64,000 bases of DNA from the NCBI RefSeq assembly GCF_949628265.1, contig NC_088787.1:30866501-30930500 (forward strand). Direction: 5' to 3'. Below are positions 47,601 to 59,600 of the stretch, in pieces. The DNA is from Cloeon dipterum. Taxonomy: Eukaryota; Arthropoda; Insecta; Ephemeroptera; Baetidae. Position 1 is the first letter of the stretch; each line of letters starts with the position of its first letter. A program made the translations under genes and the position numbers. The notes beneath the pieces are model-generated. The model was not told where the DNA came from. It saw only the letters and a program-made list of their open reading frames with translations, and did no database searches.

Positions 47601-50600
47601 CCGTTTTTTTATTTTTTGGATGATTAAAAGAACAAAGCCTTAACTGATGACCTGCTTTGTGCGTGTTGCAGAAAGTGAAGAGCCAATCAAAAAGGGCGGC
47701 AGCAAGAGCCACTCGGAACCGGCGTCGACACTCGGCAGCCCGCAGCACTCGGGAGGTCTGCACGGGCTAAAGACCGCGATCGGCCTGCGCCTGCGCGGTC
47801 TCCGCGCCGATCCAAAGCAGCAGAAGCAACCGTCGGACGAGTGCGCGTCGTGCGGCGGCGCGTCCGACTCGTCCAGCTCGGCGGCGGCGCAGCCCGTGTC
47901 GGCACCGCGCTACTCGCGGCTGCCGACCGCCGCGGTGGCGACCAAGTCGCGCGTTGCCAGCGCGCTGCAGTTGCTGCGCAGACACCGAGGCGCCGCCAAG
48001 CTCCTGCGCGAGCGCTCCAAGTCGGACAACAGCCTGCAGCGGCTGTCAGTGGTGCACGGCGCCACCAGCCGCTCCGACCACGCCCTCCAGCGGCTGCTCA
48101 TACGCAACAGCAGTGAGCAGCACGTCTTCCTGCCCCCGGACAGCCCCCCACAGCCGCCAACCCGCGACAAGAAGCCGGCCAAGAGGTCGCGCTCACTCGA
48201 GAGGACCGCCAATTTCAGGTGATTCTTTTTTTATTTTCCTTTTGTAAATTCCCAGTGATTGTGAGTGTTCGAAGCAGCCAATAGATGGTGCCACTGCATA
48301 CTTTCGATTTTAATTTACTTTCGCTGCGATTTCAGACTCGATCCAGCTGCTGTACATTCTGCTTCTAGGATTATATCTAGGGTTGGGAAACTTAGACTGT
48401 TTTTTTGTACAAAATAGTCGACTATTTTTAGACGCTTTTTGCCCTCAAAAAGACTGTTTTTTAGACGGTTTTTGGTGATTTAGACGGTTTTAGACTGTTT
48501 TGAGAAGGCTAATTTCTGGTGCCAATTTCATGCATTTTCAATATTTTTTCAGTTTTTCTTTCTATTATTAAAAATATTGGCCAAGTAATTCACTTAAATA
48601 TTACCAAAGTTTCTTGGAAAAAGCGGGAAAATGTTACTTATACAAATAATTTTTATTATTTTTGTAATACAAATGACACCACCGACGACACATCTAATAG
48701 AGCCCTGCACGGGTGTAAGAGTGCGGGTTTAAACCCGCGGTTATCTGCACCGCGTAGATGGTTGGTTTAATTTAATTTTGTCGTTTCTGGTGGGTGCGGT
48801 GCGGTTGCGGGTATGCACTAAAAACCATGAAATATTTTGTGCAGCCGCCAACAGATGGCGCCACCGTATACTTTCAATTTTAATGCACTTGCAGACTTAA
48901 TCCTATCACTGTGCATTTTTCACTTAATTTTCTTTCTTTTGACGTGCTGAAAACCAATATCGGTTAAGCCAATCGGTGTAGAATTGTGAAAAACTATTTT
49001 ATAAATTTAAAATATTTTCCGACGCTTCTACGGCGAATAGCTAGACTGATTTTGGTTTTTAGCACGTCAAAAGAAAATAAATTAAGTGAAGAATGCAGGA
49101 TTGAGTCTGAAATCGCAGCGGAAGTTCCTTAAAATTAAATTTATTAAGAAAGTATACGGTGGCGACATCTGGCGGCGGCTTCGAACACTAAAAGGGATTA
49201 ATGCAACTGGTGAGTAGCAAAATTTATAATATGAAGATTCGGGGCTTCGGTAATGCGGTTGCGGGTTTTTGGAACACACGTCACCGCGGGTGCGGGTTAA
49301 AATTTAGAATTCCGTGGTTGGGTGAGGGTGAAAAAAATCCACCCGTGCAGAGATCGCTCTGGGAGCCTAGATAATCGCGGCAAATCAACGTTGCATTCTG
49401 TTATGTTATAAAATAAGAGAATTTCCCCAGCAAACGGCTAATTTTGGGGTATTTTAGACGGTTTTAGACTGTTTTAGGCGGGTTTAGACGATTTTTGGCA
49501 ATTTAGACGGTTTTAGACGATTTTTGGCAATTTAGACGGTTTTAGACGATTTTAAGTGGGTGTGGGACGATTGCGTCATCATTTTTCATGATTCGTGAAG
49601 ATTTCATGTTTTTGGAAAGAAATAGAGCACAGAAAAAAATAGTCGATCGTCTAAGTTTCCCAACCCTAAATTATATCTTTAGACGTGCTGAAAACAAAAT
49701 CAGCCAGCCATTCGCCGTAGAAACGTTAGGAAAAACATTTAATTTTACCAGAACTTGAAATAAATTTGAAATGGCCCAAATTAAGCTTGATTTAATAACA
49801 ACTAACTTCAAATTGGTCTTAAAACAAAAATTCGAACACCCTTGAACACGTGCCGTCAAGAGAAATAACAGTAGTTACTATTCTGTCGACCCCTAAGGCT
49901 TTGGTCATTATAATACAATTTTCGCCCTGCGGGCGATGGACCGCCGCGACGGCGGGCGCGCGCACCGAAAGGCGAATCGAGCGCTCCTGCGCGGCACCGT
50001 GTAACGCTGCACCTCTGCGCGCCGCCGCGCAAAATCGTCGAAAGGCAAATCGAGCGCCTCCGCAGCGCGACGTATAGCGGCACCTCGGCGCTGCCGCGCA
50101 AAATCGTCAAAATGTAAATCCTGCGCCTCCGCAAGTCCGCAGCGCAGCGTGCAACTGCACCTCCGCGCTATCGCGCAAAATCGTAAAAATGCAGATCGAG
50201 CGCCTCCGCAGCGCAGCGTACAACCGCTCGCGCAAAATCGTCGGAACCGAGTGTGCGCCTCCGCACCACGACCAAAAGCACCGCCGCTTCTCGCTCGCTT
50301 CGAAAAGCGATTCGCGCGGCGCCAAACCGCACACTGCGGGAAATCTCGCTCCGCAGGCTTGGCAAAATAAAAAAAATCAAAAGTGCGGCTCCACACCGCC
50401 AAAGTATCACGATATTCGCGAAAGAAACGAAAAAGTCGCGTAAATCCGATTCTCAGGTAAATCGACCTGAGGAAGGTCGGTTGCGGCGGGGGTCGAAAAT
50501 CAAGTCAAAGTGCGGCCAATTGAGGCGGAAAGTGCGAAAAATGCCTCAAAAAACGGCCTCCGGAGGGAACTCAGTTCGGGCGACCCTGAAAAAGGTCGTC

Positions 50601-53600
50601 AGGGAAGTGCCTATGAAAGTAGAAGTTATTGTCTGTCCAACGAGGGGTCGCGGTCGAAGGTAGCACGCGCGGTCGATTTTTGCGAATTAAAAACCGTTCT
50701 TGGCCTCTCAGCTTTGTCGGAAATGAAGGAAAAAACCCGAAAATCGGCGATTTTAACTTTTCTATGGGCCCGAAAAACCTGAAATTCGGGTCGGTCATCG
50801 AGGATGGTCAGATGCGTCGGGCAGATACCGTGGCTAAAGATTATGGGCCTTTGTTTTCCTAGAAACGCGAAAAATCCAGTTTCCCATGTATTTCTTACGG
50901 GACAAAGTGAAAAACCACGTTTTTTCACCTTCATACCTATAGGTTTTTGCGAATTTTGCTCCGATCGCGCTTTTTTCGGTCTCTACGGATAGCCAGATAA
51001 AAATCGCAAAATCGGCACCGTACAGAATTTCGATTCGTCTCCCTAGTCGAAAGATTCGGCGTCCGAAAGTGGCGACATGTCGAAAAAACACGAATTTTCC
51101 TTCACCGCGCAGCGAAATTTTATGGTTGAATTAGGCTGGCACTCGCACAAAATGAACTTCACCTCATACCTAGGTGAGATGGCTAGGCGACATATCCAGG
51201 TCAAATCGGCCTAGTTGCGAAAAAATTTTTTGAAAATTTGGACTTTTTTCGGCCAAAATGGCGCCGCGGACTAAAAGATGGTCGAATTTTGAAAAACTCG
51301 GCGTCGGCAGACCGGCGGCGTCGAGGCCGAATTTTTGACGCCGAAAAATCCGCGATCGGCCCCATACAACCCCCGCCCGTCCTAAAAAACCACCAGTGTC
51401 CCGGCGCGCGATGTTTCGCCTTTAAAAATTCATAACTCCGGCCCCGTTCGTGCTACATGGCGTAACCGGTGATCAGTAAACTCGCCGCAAAATTCTGCGT
51501 CGGATTCGCCCTTTTTCCGCCCCGCCCTCCCAAAACCCCCTAAAAACAGGTCAAAAGTTTACATTTTTTTTTAAATTGCCCTATGGCGGCTGCGGCGGTT
51601 CCGCCCCGCGGAACCACGTTCCGGCGGCGCCGCCTTAGTACGAACCGAATTTGGCGCCGATGGGCGCCGATTCGGCGATTTTTTTACCCGCGAGCATAGG
51701 GACACCGCATGCTCGCGGGGCCGCCGCGGGGCTCCTAAGGGCTCGCGGGCTTAACCGTCGGGCCTCCCCAAGTTTCTCCCGGTACCGCAACTTTGCGATT
51801 ATTCTCGCCTTCGCCCCCGGAGCGCACCGTTCCCGCGGGTTCGCGCCTTCGGCGCTCAAATCTTTCGCCGCGCGCCCCGTATTATAGGTGTATGAACAAG
51901 TGGCTTAGCAGCCACTTGGCGCTGCGCGCGCCGCCCTGCGGGCGCTGGACCGACGAGACGATGGTGCCAAGAACTGTTGTGCTGTTCCACTGTCGTCGGC
52001 AAACCAAGTTCAATCGGTGTCAAAGTTTTCAGATGTGATTTTCATTTCCTCAGGTATTCCAGGTACGAAATGTTATTTTCCCATTGCTATTTTTTGGAGA
52101 AGTCAATTTGCTGTTCAATGCTGAGTTAAGAAAACGTCGTCGGTGAAGAAAAATCATTCAGTGCCAGAGCTTCAGTTGTGATTATTACTTTATCCATTCA
52201 TTTCAGGTTGGAAACAATAATATCCTATGCATTTTTATGAGAAATGGACTATTTTCCTTAGTTGAGGTTTCAAATTGACGCAGAGAAATGAAACCAAGTG
52301 CTTGAGTGAAATGAGTATTTATTTATTAAAAGCGGATTTTTATCAATGTAATTGGAGATAGATTTATTAAAAATTCAAATTATGTGAATGTTAAATGTGA
52401 GACTTAATTGGAAAAACAACAGGTGCGATGAGTAGTTGTAAATCGTTTGAATTTTAAGGCATAGTAAGCGTGTCAGAATTATGCGAAGCAAAGAACATAA
52501 AAGGCAATGTACATGCAGCCTGGGTAATCATGACACAATTTTGATTGAATAGTTTTCAGTTTTGTAGCAGAAATGCAATCGAATTTCAGAAAGAGCCAGA
52601 CTGAGCGGTTTCAAGAAAACATATCAAACTTTTCATATTTCTTCACAAATCCAAAACCAAATTTTCGATGCAAATTACCAAGTAGACTTCAAAATCATAA
52701 GTTACAACCCGAGTTCATTTTAATAGTCAGGCACATGCAGCAAGAGACAATCATAAGTAAATTATAAGGAGAAAACGAAAAAAACACCTCGGGCGAAAGC
52801 ATAGAAAAGAAATTCCTAGAGTCCCGTGCGCAAAGTCATTCACTAAATTCACAACAGATCACTTATCTTGGCAAAGTGTCGCCGCAGTCTCTCGAGGTCT
52901 GACTGAGCCACTTGAGTCAGCACTTCGGACGGCTTCGGTGCCGCCTGGTGACTCAGGGTCGTTTTTGTCGCTGTCTTCGTCGACGTCCATCGGGACAGCA
53001 AAAAACCGTGTGTAGAGCTCGTAATCAAGTTGTGCCGGTGGCAGGTTGAATTGGGTTTGCCGTTTTGGTGGGGGCGGGTCCTGAAAGAAATAATGAAGTC
53101 AAAGTCGGCACGAAAAATGGCGATTAAATTTCAATTCAAAGTTACCTTGAGTGGTGAGACGGCGACACGGGCGGACCTCTTTTGTCCGATGCCGGACCCA
53201 CCAGCTTCCCTCTCGTCGCGGGTAGATGGAGTGCAGAACCAGTTCTGTACTCTCGGGTAGAGTCTAGCGTGGGCCTCCTCGGCTGCTGTGGTGTTCAAGA
53301 AGTAGGATGGTCGGGCAGTGGGTACGTCCGGCATCGCCGAGTCTTCGGCGAAGTCGGCCGCGTCGAAGTTGTCTCTCCAGGTTGCCTCTCCCGTTTGCTG
53401 TGGAGGCGGCGCCGCGACCTGTTGTCCACTTACCTCGTCCTGCTGGTGGAAGTCGGGGGTGTTTGGCCGGCCGTGGACCTGCATCGCTGCCATGGTGTTC
53501 AGAAGATTTGCTTCCTCAAGCTCTTCTTCGGTCATCGGAGCCCAGAAGTCGCGAGGCTCAGTTGGCTCCGGCGGCTCTGGCTCAGCGATGTGTTCGTCGA

Positions 53601-56600
53601 AGAGCAGTTCGTTCAAGACGTCGTCGCCGAAGAGCCGCCTTCTGAGGCGAGTGTTTGGCGAGCCTGGCGGAGAATCTCGCACGATTCCAAGTTGACGTTC
53701 GCGCTAAAAAAGAAAAGGAAAAGCATGCACATATATACACACAGGTCATGAAATTTATGTGGTTGTTGTAAAAAGTTCAAGTCTTATTTTGATAATGAAA
53801 TTTTTTCAGGCTTATCGTGTTTAATTCTTCCAATTCCAGGTAAATCTATACTCATCTTTCATTTCAGGTTCGATCAAAAACTCACGTCGATCATCTCCTG
53901 CAGGAGCTGCGCCGTCTGCCACTCACGCTCAGGCTGGTCGTCGTAGTTGTCCTCGTCGGAAAGCTCGTCCTCTTCGATCTGCGCGTCGTCAGGTTGGTTG
54001 TCGTTGTCGGCCTCCTGGCCAAAGTCGTCGGGGTCGGTGTCGTGGCCGTCGTCCTGCGCCACTGGCCCGATAACGAAGTTGTCCTATGGGGGAAGAAGAG
54101 CAGATCGAGTTAATTTTGAATTTACAGCGAAAACTTACGTGGCCAGTGAACGTCAGAACAGGCGGTGGCGGCGGTGTTCGCACCACCCTGGGCTGAGGCC
54201 GCGGACCGCCCAAGTCCCAGAGGGATCGTCGCACGGGGTTGTGGGTAAACCAGACGCCAAGATCAGTGTGGAAGCCCTGGCGATCGTCGGGGACGATGAC
54301 CATTCGGACATCCTCCTGGTGGCGTACTCTGCTCAGGGAAACGTACAATTTCCCATGATCGGAGAGGTAGCGCCGCAGGTACACGCCGACCTGGAATTAA
54401 AAAAGCGCAAAGTGTAAACGTACAACTGCGAATAGAACAAACTCACCTTGCGCAAAGTCAAACCTTGCGCTTTGTTGATGGTCATGGCGTATGCAATTCT
54501 GATGGGAAATTGCACACGTTGCATCTTGATCACCGGTCCGATGTCAGCGACAAAGGCAATTCTAGGGAGGTCGATCACCTTGCCTCTGATCTTGTCCTTG
54601 CCAGTCAGCACTTTAACGCGGATCTTGTTGCGCGAGAAGTCCTCGATCCGGACGCGCGTTCCGTTGACGATTCCGGCGGGAATATCGAGGTTCCGGATGA
54701 GAATTGCAATCGCGCCCTTTCTCACCAGGAGCTCGTGGTAGGGCACGCCCGACGGGTTCATGTCGTGAAGCTCCTCCGGCTCGAACATCCTCCGATTTTC
54801 TGGTACGCCGGCTCCGTTGTCGACGATCGGGTTAGCCGGATCGTCATCGAGGACTGTGTCTTCAGAGAGAAGAGCGCCGATCTCACCGGGACCTTTCATC
54901 TTTAGGAGGACCTGCGAACAAAGGTAAGTGTAGAAATGCGTAAATTTTTTTAATAATTTTCCCTTTTCAGCCAAGCCAAATTAGAGTGTCGTTTGCGATT
55001 CAGCTCACTCGGTTGTTAATTTTGCGGCAGTCTTCGTTGAGCTGCGTCAGGATGGTGCTGTCCGCACACTCTGTGGAAGGGTCCGCACCGAAGACCCACT
55101 CGATCAAGCTGTCCAGGCTGTTGTCACCGACCACCCACCTATCAGGAACCACGAAGGACTGCGGCGGCAGTTCAGGCGGAGACTCGTGCGTTCCCTCGCC
55201 GATGGTTTTGAGCAGGTCGGCGAAGTCGCGCTCGTCGGCGTTGGCCCGCATGTTTTCTCGCAAGTGCAACAGCCGGCACTGTTGCAGCAGGTCGGAGTGC
55301 CGAAAATGGATCTCATCCAAGACCTCGCCGGGGCCGCAGATGGGACTCAACTGGCGAAGGTCTCCACCGAAGAGAACAGGGCACCCGGCAAATGGAGAGA
55401 GCGACTCGGGATCTTTCGCCTGGACGAACAGCTTGTCAGCCACCTCGTACGCTGTGTTGGGAGCCATGCTGACCTCGTCGATGACAACCAAACTGGTCTC
55501 TTGGATTCTTTTGTAGCTGCGGAGAGGAAAAGATAGGAACATATATAAATCCAAAGAAAACGCATTCTCAGGCAAAAAAACTAACGCGGGAAACTGCGGC
55601 TGGAGTCTGGACTCTGAATCCTTCGTCAGAGGAACCGGAAGGCCCAAAGCTGAATGCAGCGTCGTCCCGCTCGCCGGATTTCCCCCGGGGCCTCCCTAGG
55701 TTTCCCCCGGAGGCGCACCGTTCCCGCGGGGTGGCGCCTTCGGCGCTTCCAAAAACGTCCACACGCCCCGTATTATAGGTTGTTAAAAAGGCTAAAATTT
55801 ATAGTTTTAATATTTCCATCTTGTGTAGGACACATAAAATTAGGCAAAAACATCAAAATCGGGAATATAATTTTGTATGTTTATTGAAAAATAAAAACCA
55901 CATCTTGGCTTTTCAAAAAATGTTTACACGCACCCAAATCTCAGCTTATTTAGTTTACGGTACAGAAATTGAAGCTCCTCCATTCCTATCCATGCATTTA
56001 CAAATTAGTCACGCAAGTAGCAAAATTTAAATAAAAATAATGAAAAATAAACGGTATACAAACATTTCGTAATGTTCGTGTCGTAAGTAAATTAAATTGT
56101 GCGTGTTTCGCTACAAAGAAGCCCTTTAATCGAGAAAATCATCGTAATTATGGAATTGGTTAGCATAAACAAAGGGTTTGAGCTGTTTCTCGAACTCCTT
56201 CATGCTACGGCACACCCCGAATCTGCGCTGGAAGTTGTTTTTATAAAAATTGAGCATGAAAATCTGTGGATTCCGAGAAGCCGCCGCCGACTCGAGGGGC
56301 AACAAAATAATCATCCGTGGAGTGAGTGTTATGCCCCTAATTAGCTGGAAGTAGTGATTATGACGGTGTGTGTGGTAATAATAACTAATGGAATATTAAT
56401 GCTGAGAATTTCTTTCTAATGTGTTACTTTTTTTATCTTTTACACCTCTTTTATAATATACACTTTATATTTTCCCTAAATTTACAGCGCTTAACCATAA
56501 TTTTTTCTTGGCAGATTTCGATTCTATTGTTGTCCGGGAAATCAAATAAGCTTTGTAGTTGTTAGACGGTCTTCATCATTTAAAACGCATACAAATATTG

Positions 56601-59600
56601 TAGCGACGTTTCTTCAAAAAATTGCCACGTCAATTTTGGCCTCAGATTATGCATCGGCAACAAGCATTTTCCGGGGCTATCCTCTTCAATTTGGTTCAGG
56701 AAAACTATCGATAAATATGTGGAATGCGGACTACCCATACATTTGGCAATAACGAAATTGACACATTGCGCTGGCCTGTTAAAAATTTAAAACATCTAGT
56801 GATGTAACCGATCGCCCAACGAGAACTGACTTGCGCAAAAAAGTCGAAGTCAATGTGGAAATACACGCAGAGCAGTGAGCTTTTACCTGGAAATCAGTTT
56901 AGACTTCAGGACACATCAGCTGTTGCCAACACGAATTATTTTCCATTAAGGAAGAGAAACAATCGAAACACGGTCAAACCTTCAAATCGGTGAGTGAAGA
57001 AACAGTTAATCGTATTGCGGTGACGCCATTGAAATTTTTAAATCCACGTGGGATTGGGGGAGCAATTGGACGGCTTTTTTCGAGACGTTTGAAATTATTA
57101 GCGTAACCATAATTGCTTCCCTACCAGGTACTAATTGAGAGGATGGCAGCACTAGCAAACAACTTGTAGATCAATCGCACCTTTTTTCGGAATTCCGATT
57201 TTCCAGGGTATAGACATCTCCGATTTTTCCAATAAAATTCTGCACAAGCAAACCAAATTTATTCACTCTTACAATCTGTACTTTCGCTGCAGTTTAAGTT
57301 TGAAGATCAAACCCTTAATGACCTTTGGACTGAAAATTTATATATCGGTGAATTAATTCCATCTTTTTGTGTTCAAACTACTTAGGCACACGAAGGCAAC
57401 CATGATGGGCCAATTTTAATCCAAGTTTATCTTCAGGGCCCAACCCTAACGTGACCCCGAAGGTCGAAATTTCGAAATCGCTTGATATCTGCAATCTAGG
57501 TGTTGTTTTTTCATGTTTCTGAGCCTGACAAACTCAAGTTTGGTGTCAAATTTAAAAAATACCATTGGCAGACAAGTTTTTATCATATACTTCGCGAGTT
57601 TAATAATAAAAAAATCACTTTTCCTCTAACAATAAATATTTGTCATGGTTTTATTCTTCAAACTACTCAATTCTTTATAAATCTTCACTAAAAAAGTTTT
57701 TAATACGAATTCCGACATTAAATTAGGAATTTTCAGGTTTAGAAACGTATAAAACGATACCTAACTCGCAGATTTTGGATGATTTCGAAATTCCAACGCT
57801 CAACCTGGTTTTGGATTGTTCACCAGCTGAAAAAAAAGCTTGGTTATTTTGATAAAACAACAATCCTTAGCAAAACATCTGACAAAAGATGGATTTGTTT
57901 GCAGAGTCTACCCGATTAACAGTGGCAGCGCGGTAACGAGCAACGGGTCGCGGTCTCTGGAGCGGAACCACAAGTTCCGGATCGGCAAGAGCAGCCCGCA
58001 GCCGCCGCAGCCTCAGCAGCCGGCGCCGGTGAGCTCGTCGTCAGCGTGCAGCTCGCGGCATGCGTTTCCGCACTGCGCCTCGTGTCCGCTAGCAGCGCAC
58101 AACCAGGAGGTGTTCAAGACGTTCTCGGGCAGCACGGTGTTATTTCTGCAGCGCTCCCTGCCCTCGATGGCCGCACCGCCGCCCCCGGAGCCGCACAGAG
58201 GCGGCCTCGTCAGCCGACCGGACAACGGCTGGCTCCACTCGGAGAGCAAACTGGCCAGGGAAGGCATCAGCTACTTGGTCAAGGTCAGTGCATTTTTTTC
58301 AAAGCAACGGGAGAAAAGTGAACATGCGATGATCAAATTTCGATGATCTCACATTTTCACTCTGTCAATACGAAAAAATTGCTCTGCAATCTGTGCATGG
58401 TGCAATTTTTCTTGTCTCTAACTCGCCGACAATTTGCTTGCAGTACGTCGGCTGCTTGGAAGTGAAGACGTCAATGAAGAGTCTGGATTTCGAAACAAGG
58501 TCAATGATTGCAAAGTGAGTGCCGGTGACGCTTTTGCGTCTGCTTAACCCAATTTGAAATTTTAATCGGATTTTGGCCCGCAGAGAGTGCATAAACAGGG
58601 TATGTGAAGCTGCTTGCCTTAAGACTGTAGACAAGAAGAGAAAGGTGCGCGTGCTGCAGATTTGCTTGTGCCCAATTTTAATCGGCTCCTTTTTCCTCGA
58701 ATAGGTGGAGAGGAGGGTGTCGCGCGTGTTGGCGGACCACCCCAACATGAACCACGCTGGGGCCAACGTGACCCTCAGAATCTCGAGCAAGGGTCTCCAG
58801 CTGACAGTGCTCGACACCGGCCAACTCATAGCCCAGCATGACATGCCTAACATCTCGTTCGCGTCCGGCGGTGACCCCGTAAGCTACCAAAGACGCCCAA
58901 TTTTATTTTTTACAGGGTTCAATTTATAACCATTAAAATTGATTTATATTTTTCTTATTATTTGATTTTGTAAATTTTTACCAGCAGGTATCCAAATGAA
59001 TTTCGAAAAGAATAAAATAACGATTTTCCTCTTTTTTTGCTTGAAGGACACGCTAGACTTCATGGCCTACGTGGCGAAAGACGCGAACCAGTGGCGGGCG
59101 TGCATGGTGCTTGAGTGCGGCGGCGGAATGGCGCAGGATGTCATCACCACAGTGGGGCAGGCGTTCGAGATCAGATTCAAGGAGTACTTGACGAAGACGC
59201 CCAATCCGCCGACGGCCACCAAAATGCCCATCGCCATGCCAACGCAGTATGGAAACACTCTTCTATCCAAACATTTTGGGCGACAATCTACTAAATTTTA
59301 TTTTTCCAACCTAAAAAAGATCCAAAAGTACCCAACACGGTGTGTCAAACTGAAAGAAATGCATTTTAAAATGCTACCTTCTCTATATAAACACTTGAAA
59401 TGTCCAAAATGAAACAGTTGATTATAAATGAAAAATAGCCGCCTAAATGAAAAACAACTTCAAACCTCAAATTTGTGTCCAAAAAAATAATATTTTGACA
59501 GGAAGATGAGTTTTAACTCGAAATTAATTAATATAAGGATTTTTTAGCTTCAAAACCAATAAGTATTTTTAAAATACGCACTAGAGAAAAGTCTAATATT

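Larger units (their letters stand above)
48262..49745. mobile_element. Palindromic MITE family A, interrupted copy
   Basis: The left arm (GTTCGAAGCAGCCAATAGAT to GCTTCTAGGATTATATC) stops at 48377, and the inner-arm sequence resumes at 49670 (ATTATATCTTTAGACGTGC, then GCCATTCGCCGTAGAAACG). The right arm of the palindrome is missing after about 49745. The gap holds a hAT-type element that itself contains another family A copy. Confidence 0.8.

Noticed and set aside
47687..48247. Several frames on both strands at the large N-terminal Shc exon
   Set aside because: Shadows of a GC-rich coding exon. Only the frame through 47672–48218 matches the phases of the flanking exons.
48400..49560. CRISPR-like regular repeats (TTTAGACGGTTTTAGAC)
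   Set aside because: They are short degenerate tandem words in hAT subterminal regions of a eukaryotic genome, without unique spacers.
53182..54417. Plus-strand frames across the helicase region
   Set aside because: The minus-strand frames contain the helicase motifs and join at GT–AG introns. The plus-strand frames are their complements.
51931..55777. Canonical Helitron call
   Set aside because: The helicase type suggests a Helitron, but I find no Rep (HUH) domain, no 5' TC and no 3' CTRR end preceded by the expected hairpin spacing.
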